The notes beneath the pieces are model-generated. The model did not search any database and was not told the DNA's origin. It saw only the letters and a list, made by a program, of their open reading frames with translations. This document shows, in pieces, positions 1 to 8,530 of a DNA stretch of 38,353 nucleotides. The translations under genes and the position numbers were made by a program. The stretch comes from Elusimicrobiota bacterium (lineage in GTDB: Bacteria > Elusimicrobiota > Elusimicrobia > UBA1565 > UBA9628), in contig DAHZHT010000017.1 of the NCBI GenBank assembly GCA_027406905.1, forward strand, positions 1 to 38,353, given 5' to 3'. Within the stretch, counting starts at the first letter, position 1. Each line of letters starts with the position of its first letter.

Positions 1-689
1 GGCCCTAACATCTTGTGCGCGGAAAAAGCCAGGAAATCACAGTCCCAGTTTTGAACATCCGTTTTAAAATGCGGAGTCCACTGAGAAGCGTCCACCAAGG
101 TTTTGGCGCCAAATTTTTTCGCAAGACCGATAATTTCCAAAACCGGCGGAAGCGTTCCCAAGACATTAGAGGCCGCGGTAAAAGAGACAAGCTTGGTTTT
201 TTCCGAAAATAATTGCCCGGCGGCGAACAAATCCAGATCTCCCGCGCGGTTAATGGGAATAAAGCGCAGTTTAAGCGATTTTTCCGCGGCGAGAATCTGC
301 CAAGGCACTAAATTTGAATGGTGCTCCAACTCGGTGAGAACAATTTCATCTCCGGCTTTTAAAAATTTGCGGCCCCAGGAATGGGCCACCAAATTGATGG
401 CCTCGGTGGCATTCCGGGTAAAAATGATCGTTTCCGGCTTCGGAGCGTTGATAAAATCCGCTGTTTTTTGGCGAGCGTTTTCGACAAGAGTCGTCGCTTC
501 ATCCGACAGGGTATGGGCTCCCCGATGGATATTTCCGTTATGATTTTCGTAAAAAGAGCTCAGAGCGGCAATGAGGGCCTTGGGTTTTTGCGTCGTTGCC
601 GCGTTGTCAAAATAGACCAGGGGCTTGCCGTGAACCTGGCGGGAGAGAATGGGAAAATCTCGCCGAATTTCCAGAAGATCAAGACTCAT
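1..689 (-). CDS. sufS: Cysteine desulfurase SufS (partial, C-terminal part beyond the window edge)
   Basis: The product is a PLP-dependent group II cysteine desulfurase, which takes sulfur from L-cysteine for the SufBCD scaffold. Only the first 229 codons are present; the gene runs off the left edge. The start is the ATG ending at 689, which overlaps the sufD stop by 11 bases and gives the usual N-terminus (MSLDLLEIRRDFPIL). Visible family hallmarks are YFDNAATTQKP near residue 27, the TRNATEAIN block, ELEHHSN with the PLP-stacking His pair, and FSAHKMLGP at the edge. The PLP-binding Lys of that last motif is residue 226 by my count, the same number as in E. coli SufS. It is the last of four suf genes in the window; a SufU or SufE partner could lie to the left. 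The identification is secure, but the C-terminal half with the active-site Cys loop is not visible. Confidence 0.95.
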   Translation of the reverse strand, partial: MSLDLLEIRRDFPILSRQVHGKPLVYFDNAATTQKPKALIAALSSFYENHNGNIHRGAHTLSDEATTLVENARQKTADFINAPKPETIIFTRNATEAINLVAHSWGRKFLKAGDEIVLTELEHHSNLVPWQILAAEKSLKLRFIPINRAGDLDLFAAGQLFSEKTKLVSFTAASNVLGTLPPVLEIIGLAKKFGAKTLVDASQWTPHFKTDVQNWDCDFLAFSAHKMLG

Positions 690-2010
690 GGGACAAATCT
701 CCTAACCCTGACCTTTGAGACAAGAGGCCCAAAATGGCGGTCCGAACGCTTTCCACTGGGATAGCGCTGATGATCTCGCTTTGAAAGGCGTAGATCAAGG
801 CTTCTCTGGCCTCTTTATCTCCCAGACCGCGGCTCTTTAAATAAAAAAGCGCGCTCAAATCCATCTGTCCAATAGCCGAGCCATGTTTACAGCGAACATC
901 ATCGGCCTCGATTTTGAATTCCGGACTGGTATGAACCTGGGCTTCTTCGGAGAGAATCAGATTTTTATTGTGGAGGCTCGCGTCGGTTTTTTGCGCCTCG
1001 GGCTTGACCACGATCAAGCCCTCAAAGGCCGCTTTTCCCTGTCCATCCAGAATGCCCTTATAAAGCTCGACGCTGCGGGTATTTGGCTTAAAATGGGTAA
1101 TAGTTGTCTTTATATTCTTGCTTTGAGAAGCGCTTGGGCGGTAAAGACCGTTAATTTGACATTCGGCGTTTTCCCCTTGAAGCTCAACCGATATTTCTTG
1201 TCGAGAAGAAGATTCTCCCAAGAAAACCGAAGAAACTGAAAACCGGCTGCTAGAAGCCTGGTGAACGGCGATTGATTCCAAGTGAAAAGAGCCTGCGCCT
1301 TCTCTTTCCAAAACAATTAAATCCAACTGCGCGCCTTCATCTAGAAAAATTTCAGTGACGGTGTTATTCAAACAAACTCCGGCCTGCCCGGCATATTCCT
1401 GGATAATCACCGCCTTGGATCTCGGCCCCAAAGCGATCAAATTCAAGGGATGAGTCATCGCGGCATGGTTGAGCGGATGATTGAGGGAAAAGAGATGGAT
1501 AGGATTTAACGAAGAGAACCCCTGGGGCAAAACGATCGCCGCTCCGTCTTGAAATAAAGAGCCGTTGAGAGCCTCAAAAGCTCCCAAGCTTCCGACAGGG
1601 CGATGCCCCCAGAAATTTTCAAAGCGCTCCGGATTGTTTTTTAACAGGGCGGCAAGACTAGCCGCGATAAACCCTTCCGAACGCGGGCTCTTGAGATCGG
1701 GAAGATAATAGCCATTAAAAAAAGTGAGCGAAAATCCGTTTTCTTTGGCAAGAAGAGAAGAGGATCTCAAATCCGCGACCCGCGCATTCATAGGGAACTC
1801 GAATAACTTCCAAGGAGTCTCTTGAATTTTGGAAGCGGGAAAAAATTTCCAACCCGGGGTTTGTTCATTGGGAAAGCCGGTTTGCGTAAAACGCTCGAAA
1901 GAACGCTTTCTTAAGCGCTCAACCCACGGAACATCTCCGGCCGGAAGATAAGGCAAGGCCTGCTCAAACTCAAGCTCAAGCGGAAATTTTTCCAAGACCG
2001 CTTCCTTCAT
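679..2010 (-). CDS. sufD: Fe-S cluster assembly scaffold subunit SufD
   Basis: SufD (443 aa) pairs with SufB in the SufBC2D complex, where the nascent Fe-S cluster forms on the cytoplasmic scaffold. The N-terminal third is variable, with an FFNGYYLPDL stretch. The C-terminal half is the conserved SufBD beta-helix, ending in RCKHGSAIGQMD and LFYLKSRGLGDKEAREALI. The His of CKHG corresponds to the SufD histidine implicated in cluster assembly. The length is close to that of E. coli SufD (about 420 aa). The ATG overlaps the sufC stop by four bases (ATGA), which implies translational coupling, and the 3' end overlaps the sufS start. The homolog SufB lies further upstream in the same operon; the shorter, divergent N-terminus and gene order distinguish SufD from SufB. 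Confidence 0.95.
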   Translation of the reverse strand: MKEAVLEKFPLELEFEQALPYLPAGDVPWVERLRKRSFERFTQTGFPNEQTPGWKFFPASKIQETPWKLFEFPMNARVADLRSSSLLAKENGFSLTFFNGYYLPDLKSPRSEGFIAASLAALLKNNPERFENFWGHRPVGSLGAFEALNGSLFQDGAAIVLPQGFSSLNPIHLFSLNHPLNHAAMTHPLNLIALGPRSKAVIIQEYAGQAGVCLNNTVTEIFLDEGAQLDLIVLEREGAGSFHLESIAVHQASSSRFSVSSVFLGESSSRQEISVELQGENAECQINGLYRPSASQSKNIKTTITHFKPNTRSVELYKGILDGQGKAAFEGLIVVKPEAQKTDASLHNKNLILSEEAQVHTSPEFKIEADDVRCKHGSAIGQMDLSALFYLKSRGLGDKEAREALIYAFQSEIISAIPVESVRTAILGLLSQRSGLGDLSHES

Positions 2011-2768
2011 CCTTTTAACCCCGCGAATTCTTCCTTAGCCCAAGCATAACCTTCTTTTTCAAGCTGATAGGCCAATTCCTTGCCCCCGGAACGAATAATG
2101 CGCCCATCGGACAAGACATGGACAAAATCAGGGACGACGTAATCTAAAAGCCGCTGGTAATGGGTGATCACCAGAAACGAACGCTGAGGACCGCGCATGA
2201 CGTTGATGCCATGAGAGACAATTTTAAGGGCGTCGATGTCGAGCCCGGAATCGGTCTCATCTAAAATGGCAAGTTTAGGCTCTAAAGCCGCCATCTGGAG
2301 AATTTCATTTCTTTTCTTTTCTCCCCCTGAAAAGCCCGCGTTGACTTGACGACTTAAAAGCGCCTCGTCCATTTCGACGGTTTTAGCTTTTTCTTTGACG
2401 AAAGAGAGGAACTGACCCGCGCTCATCTCGGTTTTCCCCTGGTGCTTGAGCTTCGCGTTAACGGCCGCCTTGAGAAAATATTTATTTGTCACTCCGTGAA
2501 TTTCCACCGGATACTGAAACGCGAGAAAAACGCCTTCTCGGCTTCTGACCTCGGTGGGCATTGAGAGTAAATCCTTGCCTTCGTAAAGGACCTGCCCATC
2601 GGTCACTTCATAGCCCTCTCGCCCGGCCAAAATATAAGACAAGGTGCTCTTCCCTGAGCCGTTAGGGCCCATAATGGCGTGAACCTCTCCGGCCTTGACG
2701 GTTAAATTGATTCCCTTTAAAATCTGCTTATCTCCGATTTTCGCGCACAAATTTTTAATTTCAAGCAT
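2007..2768 (-). CDS. sufC: Fe-S cluster assembly ATPase SufC
   Basis: SufC is the ABC-type ATPase of the SufBC2D scaffold; it is soluble and not a transporter subunit. The 253-residue length is typical. Visible motifs are Walker A GPNGSGKST (residues 34-42), signature FSGGEKKRNE (146-155), Walker B LAILDETDSGLD (166-177) with catalytic Glu171, and the H-loop His203. The ETDSGLDID wording after Walker B is characteristic of SufC rather than transport ATPases. The start codon at 2768 is preceded by AAGAGGAAATT, a good Shine-Dalgarno. A 62-base gap separates it from sufB, the only untranslated gap inside the operon; I see no terminator in it. The gene overlaps sufD by four bases. Confidence 0.97.
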   Translation of the reverse strand: MLEIKNLCAKIGDKQILKGINLTVKAGEVHAIMGPNGSGKSTLSYILAGREGYEVTDGQVLYEGKDLLSMPTEVRSREGVFLAFQYPVEIHGVTNKYFLKAAVNAKLKHQGKTEMSAGQFLSFVKEKAKTVEMDEALLSRQVNAGFSGGEKKRNEILQMAALEPKLAILDETDSGLDIDALKIVSHGINVMRGPQRSFLVITHYQRLLDYVVPDFVHVLSDGRIIRSGGKELAYQLEKEGYAWAKEEFAGLKG

Positions 2769-2830
2769 AATTTCCTCTTTATTATTGTCCTGTCACGCGA
2801 TCACTCGTGGCATCGTCTCTGTCCGAGCAA

Positions 2831-4279
2831 TCATCCGACCGCCCCTTCAAGACTGATGCTTAACAGCTTATGGGCCTCCACCGCAAATTCAATCGGGAGT
2901 TCCTGGAAAACTTCCTTGCAAAAGCCGTTGACGATCAGCCCCACCGCGTCTTCCGCAGAGAGCCCCCGGCTTCTAAGATAAAAGAGTTGGTCTTCCCCAA
3001 TTTTTGAAGTCGTGGCCTCGTGTTCAATCTGAGAAGAGGTGTTTCCCACCTCCAGAGTCGGGAAAGTGTGCGCCCCGCAGAGGTTGCCCATCAAAAGCGA
3101 ATCGCACTGGGAATAATTGCGGCTTGATTCCGCGCCCTTGGCGATTTTGACAAGCCCGCGATAAGTGTTTTGCCCATGGCCGGCGGAAATCCCTTTTGAA
3201 ATAATCGTACTCTTAGTGTTTTTCCCGATATGAATCATCTTGGTTCCAGTGTCGGCTTGCTGATAATGATTAGCCAGCGCCACTGAATAAAATTCGCCGA
3301 TGGAATTATCCCCTAACAACAAACAGCTAGGATACTTCCAGGTAATCGCTGATCCGGTCTCAACCTGGGTCCAGGAAATTTTGGAATTCTTTCCTTGGCA
3401 TTTTCCGCGTTTGGTCACGAAATTATAAATACCGCCCTTTCCATTCTTATCTCCGGGATACCAATTTTGAATCGTGGAATATTTAATCTGCGCGTTATCC
3501 AAAGCCACGAGTTCGACAATGGCGGCATGGAGCTGGTTTTCATCCCGCATCGGGGCCGTGCAGCCCTCAAGATAGGACACGGACGCGCCTTCTTCGGCGA
3601 TGATTAAGGTCCGCTCAAATTGCCCGGTCTCCTTGGCGTTGATTCGGAAATAAGTCGAAAGCTCCATCGGACAACGAACTCCCTTGGGAACGTAGCAGAA
3701 AGAGCCGTCTGAAAACACCGCGGAATTAAGAGCGGCAAAGAAATTGTCCGTGTAAGGAACGACTGAACCCAAATATTTTTCGACTAAATCCGGATGTTCA
3801 ATAGCCGCTTCCGAAAAAGGACAAAAAATTACTCCAGCATCCGAGAGCGTCTTTTTAAAAGTCGTCGCGACAGAGACCGAGTCAAAAACCGCATCCACCG
3901 CCACATTAGAAAGCATCTTTTGCTCTTCTAGCGGGATTCCCAATTTCTCAAAAGTCTTTCGGACCTCGGGATCGACTTCATCCATGCTGGAGAGTTTTTT
4001 CTTTGACTTTGGCGCGGAATAATAGACGATGTCCTGATAATTAATTGGCGGATAATGGACATTGGCCCACTGCGGCTCCCTCATCTTCAACCAATGCCGA
4101 TAGGCTTTCAAACGAAATTCTAATAGAAAAGCCGGCTCTTTTTTCTTCTGAGAGATCAAGGTAATGATCTCTTCATTGAGCCCCTTGGGAATTTGATCGG
4201 CCTCAACCTCAGAGACAAAACCATATTGATACTCGCGCTCGGTAATCTGATTGAGGACATCTGGTTTCCCGTTAGCCAT
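2831..4279 (-). CDS. sufB: Fe-S cluster assembly scaffold subunit SufB
   Basis: SufB (482 aa) is the main scaffold on which sulfur from SufS is assembled with iron. Conserved family segments are all present: YYSAPK near the N-terminus, [35 protein letters not shown], the CGAHTFP motif with the Cys matching the essential SufB cysteine, [19 protein letters not shown], and [21 protein letters not shown] at the C-terminus. It is the first gene of the suf operon. No Shine-Dalgarno precedes the ATG, and no alternative start follows for about 65 residues. The predicted transcription start coincides with the start codon, so the message may be leaderless. An Rrf2-type palindrome covers the promoter, implying Fe-S or iron control, but no Rrf2 gene lies in the window. 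Confidence 0.96.
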   Translation of the reverse strand: MANGKPDVLNQITEREYQYGFVSEVEADQIPKGLNEEIITLISQKKKEPAFLLEFRLKAYRHWLKMREPQWANVHYPPINYQDIVYYSAPKSKKKLSSMDEVDPEVRKTFEKLGIPLEEQKMLSNVAVDAVFDSVSVATTFKKTLSDAGVIFCPFSEAAIEHPDLVEKYLGSVVPYTDNFFAALNSAVFSDGSFCYVPKGVRCPMELSTYFRINAKETGQFERTLIIAEEGASVSYLEGCTAPMRDENQLHAAIVELVALDNAQIKYSTIQNWYPGDKNGKGGIYNFVTKRGKCQGKNSKISWTQVETGSAITWKYPSCLLLGDNSIGEFYSVALANHYQQADTGTKMIHIGKNTKSTIISKGISAGHGQNTYRGLVKIAKGAESSRNYSQCDSLLMGNLCGAHTFPTLEVGNTSSQIEHEATTSKIGEDQLFYLRSRGLSAEDAVGLIVNGFCKEVFQELPIEFAVEAHKLLSISLEGAVG

Positions 4280-4285
4280 ACTCTT

Positions 4286-4314
4286 AGTGTAACATATCTG
4301 ACTAAAATACTCAA
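4286..4314 (-). promoter_or_regulatory. suf operon promoter (extended -10)
   Basis: Read on the minus strand, TTGAGT at 4314-4309 and TACACT at 4291-4286 are separated by exactly 17 bases. The -10 box is preceded by TGT, giving an extended -10. Six bases separate the -10 box from the sufB ATG at 4279, which puts the predicted transcription start at or next to the A of the start codon. Confidence 0.6.
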
Positions 4315-4318
4315 GTTA
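4294..4318. promoter_or_regulatory. Rrf2/IscR-like operator overlapping the suf promoter
   Basis: The core TGACTAAAATACTCA is a near-perfect dyad. Compared from memory with the E. coli IscR type 1 consensus (ATASYYGACTRWWWYAGTCRRSTAT), the 25-base site matches at 21 positions. It lies between and over the -35 and -10 boxes, so a bound regulator would block RNA polymerase. The operator's position in front of suf genes supports an IscR- or SufR-type repressor that senses Fe-S status. The regulator gene is not in this window. Confidence 0.55.
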
Positions 4319-4362
4319 TTTTTGGAGGGCTCTAAACGCGCACAACGGGGAGAAAATTAAGC

Positions 4363-4368
4363 TATATT
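4363..4368 (+). promoter_or_regulatory. -10-like box (TATATT) six bases before the TPR gene
   Basis: TATATT ends six bases upstream of the ATG at 4375. No convincing -35 box sits 16-18 bases upstream, and the only purine-rich stretch (GGGGAG) is about 21 bases from the ATG, too far for a ribosome site. The arrangement mirrors the sufB start on the other strand. Confidence 0.35.
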
Positions 4369-4374
4369 TATATT

Positions 4375-5745
4375 ATGACAAAAAAACAATCCCTTAAAAA
4401 AGTCGCCTCCCTTTTTATTTTGTCTTTGGCCGGGTTAAGCCTGATTCCGCGCTTATCATTAGCGCAAGATGAATCCGCAGCCCCAGAATCAAGCGCTCCA
4501 ATAAGCGCCCAAAGCGTTTCTCCCGCTCCGTTAAAACCGACAAAGAAAGAGCGCAAAAAAAAGCGCTCCCACAAGAACAAAAAGAGCCCTTCAACTTCAG
4601 GCGCCGTTGCCCAAAATTCCAGCAAAACCTTTGACAAAGAAGCGGAGTGGAGATTTCTCAGCTCCGAACCTCTTCCGCGCAACAAAAAAGAGGCCGCCGG
4701 ACTCGCCAAAGCCATGAGCTTTTTCATCGCCGCCAACCCAACTTTTCCAAAAGCGCCCAAAGCCTGGATGCTTTTAGCCTCCTTTCATCAAGCGGCGAAA
4801 CAAAACAAAAAAGCCTTGATGGATTATCTGTCTCTCATCTATGAATACCCCAATTCTTCCGAAGCCTTGGAAGCTCAATCTAATTTCCTGACCTTGGCCC
4901 AGAAAACATTGGGCCGGCATTTAAAACCGGGATGGCAGAATCTCGCGAGCCCGCCCCAGGCAATGAACAAGGAAGAGCGCCTGGCCTCCATGCTTGAAAG
5001 TATTCCTCTATATACGGGAGGATCTCTTAGGAAAGTAGCTGAGCGGGAATTTCGGCGTTTTGAGGTGCGCTTTCCCCGCTATCCCCACTCTGACGATATT
5101 TTAATGCGCCTGGCGCAACTCCTTGAATCTGATTCCCAAAGACACAAAGCCATTATCTTTTTCCGGGAAGTCTTTTCCGCCTATCCTGAAAGCCTCCATG
5201 CCCCCAAGGCTGAATTTGAGGCGGCGTCGCTCTATCGAAAGGTCGGAGAATATAAAAGCGCAATTGGGACATATCAAAAGCTCATCGAAGACTATCCTCA
5301 AAGCGATCGGGTAGAGCCCGCTTTAGAAGCGCTTAGCTCTCTTTTCTCTAAGCTCGATCAATGGACCCTGGCGATTCAAACCGATCAACAGATCATTAAA
5401 CTTTATCCCAACACCCCCGTTTCCAAAAAAGCTTTTAAGAACGCGATTAAGGCCTCATCAGAAATGTCTGATTTCTCCGGCGAGGTTTCTTTCCTAGTCG
5501 CTTTTGCCGACACCTTCTCACAAAGCCGACAGGCGCCAATCTTCCTTTATAAGGCCGCCGGGATCTGCTATGAAAAAACGCGGGATCCCGCCCGCGCTGA
5601 ACAGCTTTATCAAAGGTATCTCGCCTATCCGGAGCATTGGTATGACCCGGCTTCCTGGTGGAGGCACCACCGCGCAAGGCACAGACTCAGCGTCTTGTCT
5701 CCCCTTGAAAACCAAGGAAGCGCTCCCGCAAGTCCTAATTCATGA
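4375..5745 (+). CDS. Exported tetratricopeptide repeat protein (YbgF/BamD-like)
   Basis: This 456-aa protein begins with a signal peptide (MTKKQSLKK, then a hydrophobic core, cleavage expected near LSLA-QDES). A linker rich in Ala, Pro, Ser and Lys follows (about residues 32-85), including the basic run KKERKKKRSHKNKK. The rest is helical repeat: units of about 35 residues such as AIIFFREVFSAYPESLHAPKAEFEAA and AIGTYQKLIEDYPQSDRVEPALEAL carry the W/Y, A, YP spacing of TPRs found in YbgF and BamD. It probably acts in the periplasm as a scaffold for envelope complexes, but the sequence gives no specific partner. It overlaps the next gene by four bases. No lipobox Cys is visible at the cleavage site, so it is not obviously a lipoprotein. 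Confidence 0.8.
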   Translation: MTKKQSLKKVASLFILSLAGLSLIPRLSLAQDESAAPESSAPISAQSVSPAPLKPTKKERKKKRSHKNKKSPSTSGAVAQNSSKTFDKEAEWRFLSSEPLPRNKKEAAGLAKAMSFFIAANPTFPKAPKAWMLLASFHQAAKQNKKALMDYLSLIYEYPNSSEALEAQSNFLTLAQKTLGRHLKPGWQNLASPPQAMNKEERLASMLESIPLYTGGSLRKVAEREFRRFEVRFPRYPHSDDILMRLAQLLESDSQRHKAIIFFREVFSAYPESLHAPKAEFEAASLYRKVGEYKSAIGTYQKLIEDYPQSDRVEPALEALSSLFSKLDQWTLAIQTDQQIIKLYPNTPVSKKAFKNAIKASSEMSDFSGEVSFLVAFADTFSQSRQAPIFLYKAAGICYEKTRDPARAEQLYQRYLAYPEHWYDPASWWRHHRARHRLSVLSPLENQGSAPASPNS

Positions 5746-6731
5746 GATTCCTCTTTTTTAGAGTAGCGCTACCTATTTTATTAACGCTATGGTTTCCTAT
5801 TCGCTCAAGCGCCGATGTTCAAATTAGCGAGGAATATCAAAACAGCGGTTTTATGGGAATCGGGGCCAGCCACGGAGAGATCACCCAAAAAATCAAGGGA
5901 AATGATTCTTCTATTGATTCCTCGCAGGATTTTTCCGGCGGCATGATGGGGCTTATCGGCGGCGCGCAAAGCGGGCCCAAGCGAAAAATAGACATCATTC
6001 GCCTTCAGGATAAAAAGAGATGGATCCTTGATCCCGCGAAAAAGACCTACGCCGAAGTCCCGCTTAAGGCCCAAACGCCCAAAAAACCGAACATGTCGCG
6101 CATTCCGGTCCGGCTCAAAGGGACTTCATTTAAGATGACCCCCTCCAAGATGCGCAAAATCATCCACGGTTTTAAGACCCGCCTTTATAACGCCGAATTT
6201 ATCATGAAACTAGAGAACACCGAAAATAAACGGGTTTCCACTTTCAAGGTGAAGCTCAAGATTTGGGTTACGCCTTGGACTCTCACGTTGAGAAAAGCCC
6301 ATCGGGAAATTGAAGCTTTTAATTCCAAGTATCTCAAGGCCACCGGAGAAGGTTCCGTTGGTCTGGGCGCTCAACCGCTGGGCCTTGAAATGCTTAGATC
6401 CATGACCCACTCAAGCGGAAAAGCCTTGACCAGGGGGATCACGGAATTTAGAAAAAAGATGTCAGAGATACCGGGATTCCCAATTGAGATGGAAAGCGAC
6501 TGGTACGTTTCTCTTCCAAAACAAAAGTCACAAAGCCCTGCGGCCTTAGAGGGACTCAAATCCGCCAATTTGCCGGAGGCGACAAAAAATCTCCTTAACG
6601 GGCTTCTACAGGCCGCAAACCCAAACGGCGCTTCGCCTCTCATCTCCATGACAAGCGACGTTTCTTCAATTAAAATCGCGCCGCTGGGGGAAAAAAGCTT
6701 TCAGATTCCCCAAGGATATCGGCGCAAATAA
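5742..6731 (+). CDS. Secreted DUF4412-like protein
   Basis: The 329-aa product has a signal peptide (MRFLFFRVALPILLTLWF, cleavage near SSA-DVQIS). The following part reads like DUF4412 or LolA/LolB-type outer-membrane-associated proteins: DVQISEEYQNSG, then DIIRLQDKKRWILDPAKKTYAEVPL, the pattern of a protein whose ligand state is described by a Trp and PAKKTY strand. The central and C-terminal parts contain several short beta-rich stretches and a TPWTLTLRKAHREIEAF segment that I do not recognise. The ATG lies inside the stop of the upstream TPR gene (ATGA), so the two are probably translated together and may act together in the envelope. The function is unknown, and the family link rests on the WILDPAKKTY-type motif only. 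Confidence 0.65.
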   Translation: MRFLFFRVALPILLTLWFPIRSSADVQISEEYQNSGFMGIGASHGEITQKIKGNDSSIDSSQDFSGGMMGLIGGAQSGPKRKIDIIRLQDKKRWILDPAKKTYAEVPLKAQTPKKPNMSRIPVRLKGTSFKMTPSKMRKIIHGFKTRLYNAEFIMKLENTENKRVSTFKVKLKIWVTPWTLTLRKAHREIEAFNSKYLKATGEGSVGLGAQPLGLEMLRSMTHSSGKALTRGITEFRKKMSEIPGFPIEMESDWYVSLPKQKSQSPAALEGLKSANLPEATKNLLNGLLQAANPNGASPLISMTSDVSSIKIAPLGEKSFQIPQGYRRK

Positions 6732-6749
6732 AGACGGGGTAAAATTTAC

Positions 6750-8081
6750 CTAAGGCCTAAAATTGAGGACCAGCGTTTTTAGTTGGGAATACTCTTCCAT
6801 CGCATAGCGCACGCCTTCTCGTCCGATTCCGGAATTTCTATTTCCTCCGTAGGGCATCGCATCCGAGCGAAAAGCCGGAATGTCATTAATAATCACCCCG
6901 CCATATGGAAGTTCATCCCAAGCGCGATGGGCGAACTTCAAATTATTGGTGAAGATTCCGGCCTGAAGCCCATAAGCGCCCTCCGACATTTTTTTAAGGG
7001 CTTCCTCCGAATTTGAGACCCGTTCAAGAGTAGCGACGGGGCCAAAAACTTCCTCGCAACTGAGTCTGCAGTTTTGGGGCGCGTCCTCAATTAATGTCGG
7101 CATAAAAATTCCGTCCCGGCGTTTGCCGCCACACAACACGCGCGCGCCCTGATTGATCGCCTCTGAAACCCAATCTTCCACTCGTTGTTCCGATTTTTGA
7201 TCGATCAAAGGTCCGATATCGGTATTTTCATCCCTCGGGTCTCCCACTTTGAGAGCTGATATTTCTCTAAGAAGCAAATCTTTAAAGGGCTCATAACAAG
7301 CCGCCGCGACTAAAATTCTCTGCACCGAAATACACACCTGACCGCTATAGTAAAAAGCTCCCCACGCCGCTCTTTGAGCCGCGAAAGCTAAATCGGCATT
7401 TTCATCAATAAAAAGAGGCGCGGCGCCACCCAGTTCCAAAACCACGTGCTTTTTCCCTGACAAGGCTTTTAATCTCCATCCCACTTTCGCGCTGCCGGTA
7501 AAAGAGAGAATTGAAAAAAAATCGCTTTGAACCAGGCGCTCGGCCGCCTCATTTGAACACGATAAAGCCGCGGCGGAACCTTCCGGCCAACCCGATTCAA
7601 AGATAATCTCCATCAATTTTTGGGCGGTTTTCGGAGACTGCGGCGCGGGTTTAAGAACAAAGGGAATTCCCAGAGCCATCGCCGGCGCCACTTTGTGCGC
7701 GACAAGATTAAGCGGGAAATTAAAAGGCGATATCAAAAGCCCCGGCCCCCGCGGGAAAAGGCGCGTTAAAGCCAAGCGGCCTATATTCGGTTTATCTAAA
7801 TCTAAGGGCAAGACCTCTCCGCCAAAACGCTTGGCTTCTTCAGCCGCCCAATTGAAAGTAAAAGCCGCGCGCGAAACCTCCCGGCGCGCTTCTTTTAAGG
7901 GTTTTTTAACTTCCTCACAAATCAGACGCGCGAAATCCTCGGAGTTCTCCTTTATTTTTTCCGAAACTTTCTGCAATATCTCGGCTCGAAGATAAGACGG
8001 CAAAGCCCTAGTCTCATCGAAGGTTTCTGTAATCTTTTTTGCCGCTTCCAGCGTTCTATCAATATCTTGAGTTTTGTCCAT
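6750..8081 (-). CDS. NAD(P)-dependent aldehyde dehydrogenase
   Basis: This is a member of the ALDH superfamily that oxidises an aldehyde to the acid in the cytoplasm; the substrate is not clear. Motifs counted from the ATG at 8081 are ISPFNFPLN with Asn121, cofactor Lys144 in FVLKPAPQ, FTGSAKVG, general base Glu216 in VLELGGA, and nucleophile Cys250 in SGQVCISVQR. The EEVFGPV block is near the C-terminus. The overall pattern resembles the lactaldehyde dehydrogenase/GapN-like branch. At 443 aa it is slightly short for the family (about 470-490). I reject the earlier in-frame ATG at 8105 because it lies within a TATAAT box; the chosen start has GGGTGGA seven bases upstream. It converges with the DUF4412 gene (18-base gap) and diverges from the response regulator. 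Confidence 0.9.
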   Translation of the reverse strand: MDKTQDIDRTLEAAKKITETFDETRALPSYLRAEILQKVSEKIKENSEDFARLICEEVKKPLKEARREVSRAAFTFNWAAEEAKRFGGEVLPLDLDKPNIGRLALTRLFPRGPGLLISPFNFPLNLVAHKVAPAMALGIPFVLKPAPQSPKTAQKLMEIIFESGWPEGSAAALSCSNEAAERLVQSDFFSILSFTGSAKVGWRLKALSGKKHVVLELGGAAPLFIDENADLAFAAQRAAWGAFYYSGQVCISVQRILVAAACYEPFKDLLLREISALKVGDPRDENTDIGPLIDQKSEQRVEDWVSEAINQGARVLCGGKRRDGIFMPTLIEDAPQNCRLSCEEVFGPVATLERVSNSEEALKKMSEGAYGLQAGIFTNNLKFAHRAWDELPYGGVIINDIPAFRSDAMPYGGNRNSGIGREGVRYAMEEYSQLKTLVLNFRP

Positions 8082-8103
8082 AAAATATTCCACCCTTTTC
8101 TGC

Positions 8104-8109
8104 ATTATA
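8104..8109 (-). promoter_or_regulatory. -10 box (TATAAT) of the aldehyde dehydrogenase gene
   Basis: A perfect TATAAT on the minus strand would start transcription near 8097, leaving a leader of about 16 bases with a Shine-Dalgarno before the ATG at 8081. No good -35 is found at 16-18 bases. The site lies inside the divergent control region shared with the response regulator. Confidence 0.5.
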
Positions 8110-8117
8110 GCGCATCA

Positions 8118-8145
8118 TTGACAGCTGCTAGGCGTAATTTATAGC
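8118..8145 (+). promoter_or_regulatory. Promoter of the response regulator-fixCX operon
   Basis: A perfect TTGACA (8118-8123) and TATAGC (8140-8145) are separated by 16 bases. The predicted start of transcription is near 8152, two bases before the ATG at 8154, and no Shine-Dalgarno is present, so the transcript would be essentially leaderless. Confidence 0.5.
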
Positions 8146-8153
8146 TTAGAGCC

Positions 8154-8528
8154 ATGGAAAAGAAAGTTCTTATTATTGACGATGAGCCGGAAATGCTTAA
8201 AATGATTTCTTATGCCCTTGAAAAAGCCGGTTTTAAGACCGCGACCTGCGACAGCGGAAAGCAAGCCCTATCCGCCATATCCGCGCATAAGCCCGATCTT
8301 CTGATTTTAGACGTCATGCTTCCGGGAATCGACGGATATTCTCTGGGCCAACAGATCGCGGAAAATCCCGAGACCCGAACGATTCCGGTCATCGTGCTAA
8401 CCGCTCTTGAGCCTTCAAAGCCCCTCTTTCAGAAATTTACTCAAGTCGTCGCTTTCATGACCAAACCCTGCGATGTCGACGCCTTAGTTTCTCAAGTTCA
8501 GAAATCAGTCGGACACGCGACCGCATAG
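8154..8528 (+). CDS. Single-domain response regulator (CheY-like receiver)
   Basis: This 124-aa protein is a bare receiver domain with no output domain. The acidic pair is Asp9/Asp10 (LIIDDEPEML), the phosphoacceptor is Asp53 (LLILDVMLPGIDG), the switch Thr is Thr83 (VIVLTALE), and the conserved Lys is Lys104 (FMTKPCDVD). All catalytic residues are intact, so phosphorylation is expected. It is the first gene of a unit with fixC two bases downstream, an unusual neighbour for a receiver. The cognate kinase is unknown; a soluble receiver-histidine kinase is encoded at 12628-13806, but no sequence evidence pairs the two. Confidence 0.93.
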   Translation: MEKKVLIIDDEPEMLKMISYALEKAGFKTATCDSGKQALSAISAHKPDLLILDVMLPGIDGYSLGQQIAENPETRTIPVIVLTALEPSKPLFQKFTQVVAFMTKPCDVDALVSQVQKSVGHATA

Positions 8529-8530
8529 AC

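Noticed and set aside
103..543. A 146-codon plus-strand open frame at the left edge
   Set aside because: It is antisense to sufS, whose frame carries clear desulfurase motifs; the antisense product has no recognisable domain.
6735..6755. GGTAAAATTTACC between the DUF4412 and aldehyde dehydrogenase genes as a terminator
   Set aside because: The dyad leaves almost no loop and has no T-run, so it cannot be supported as a bidirectional terminator.
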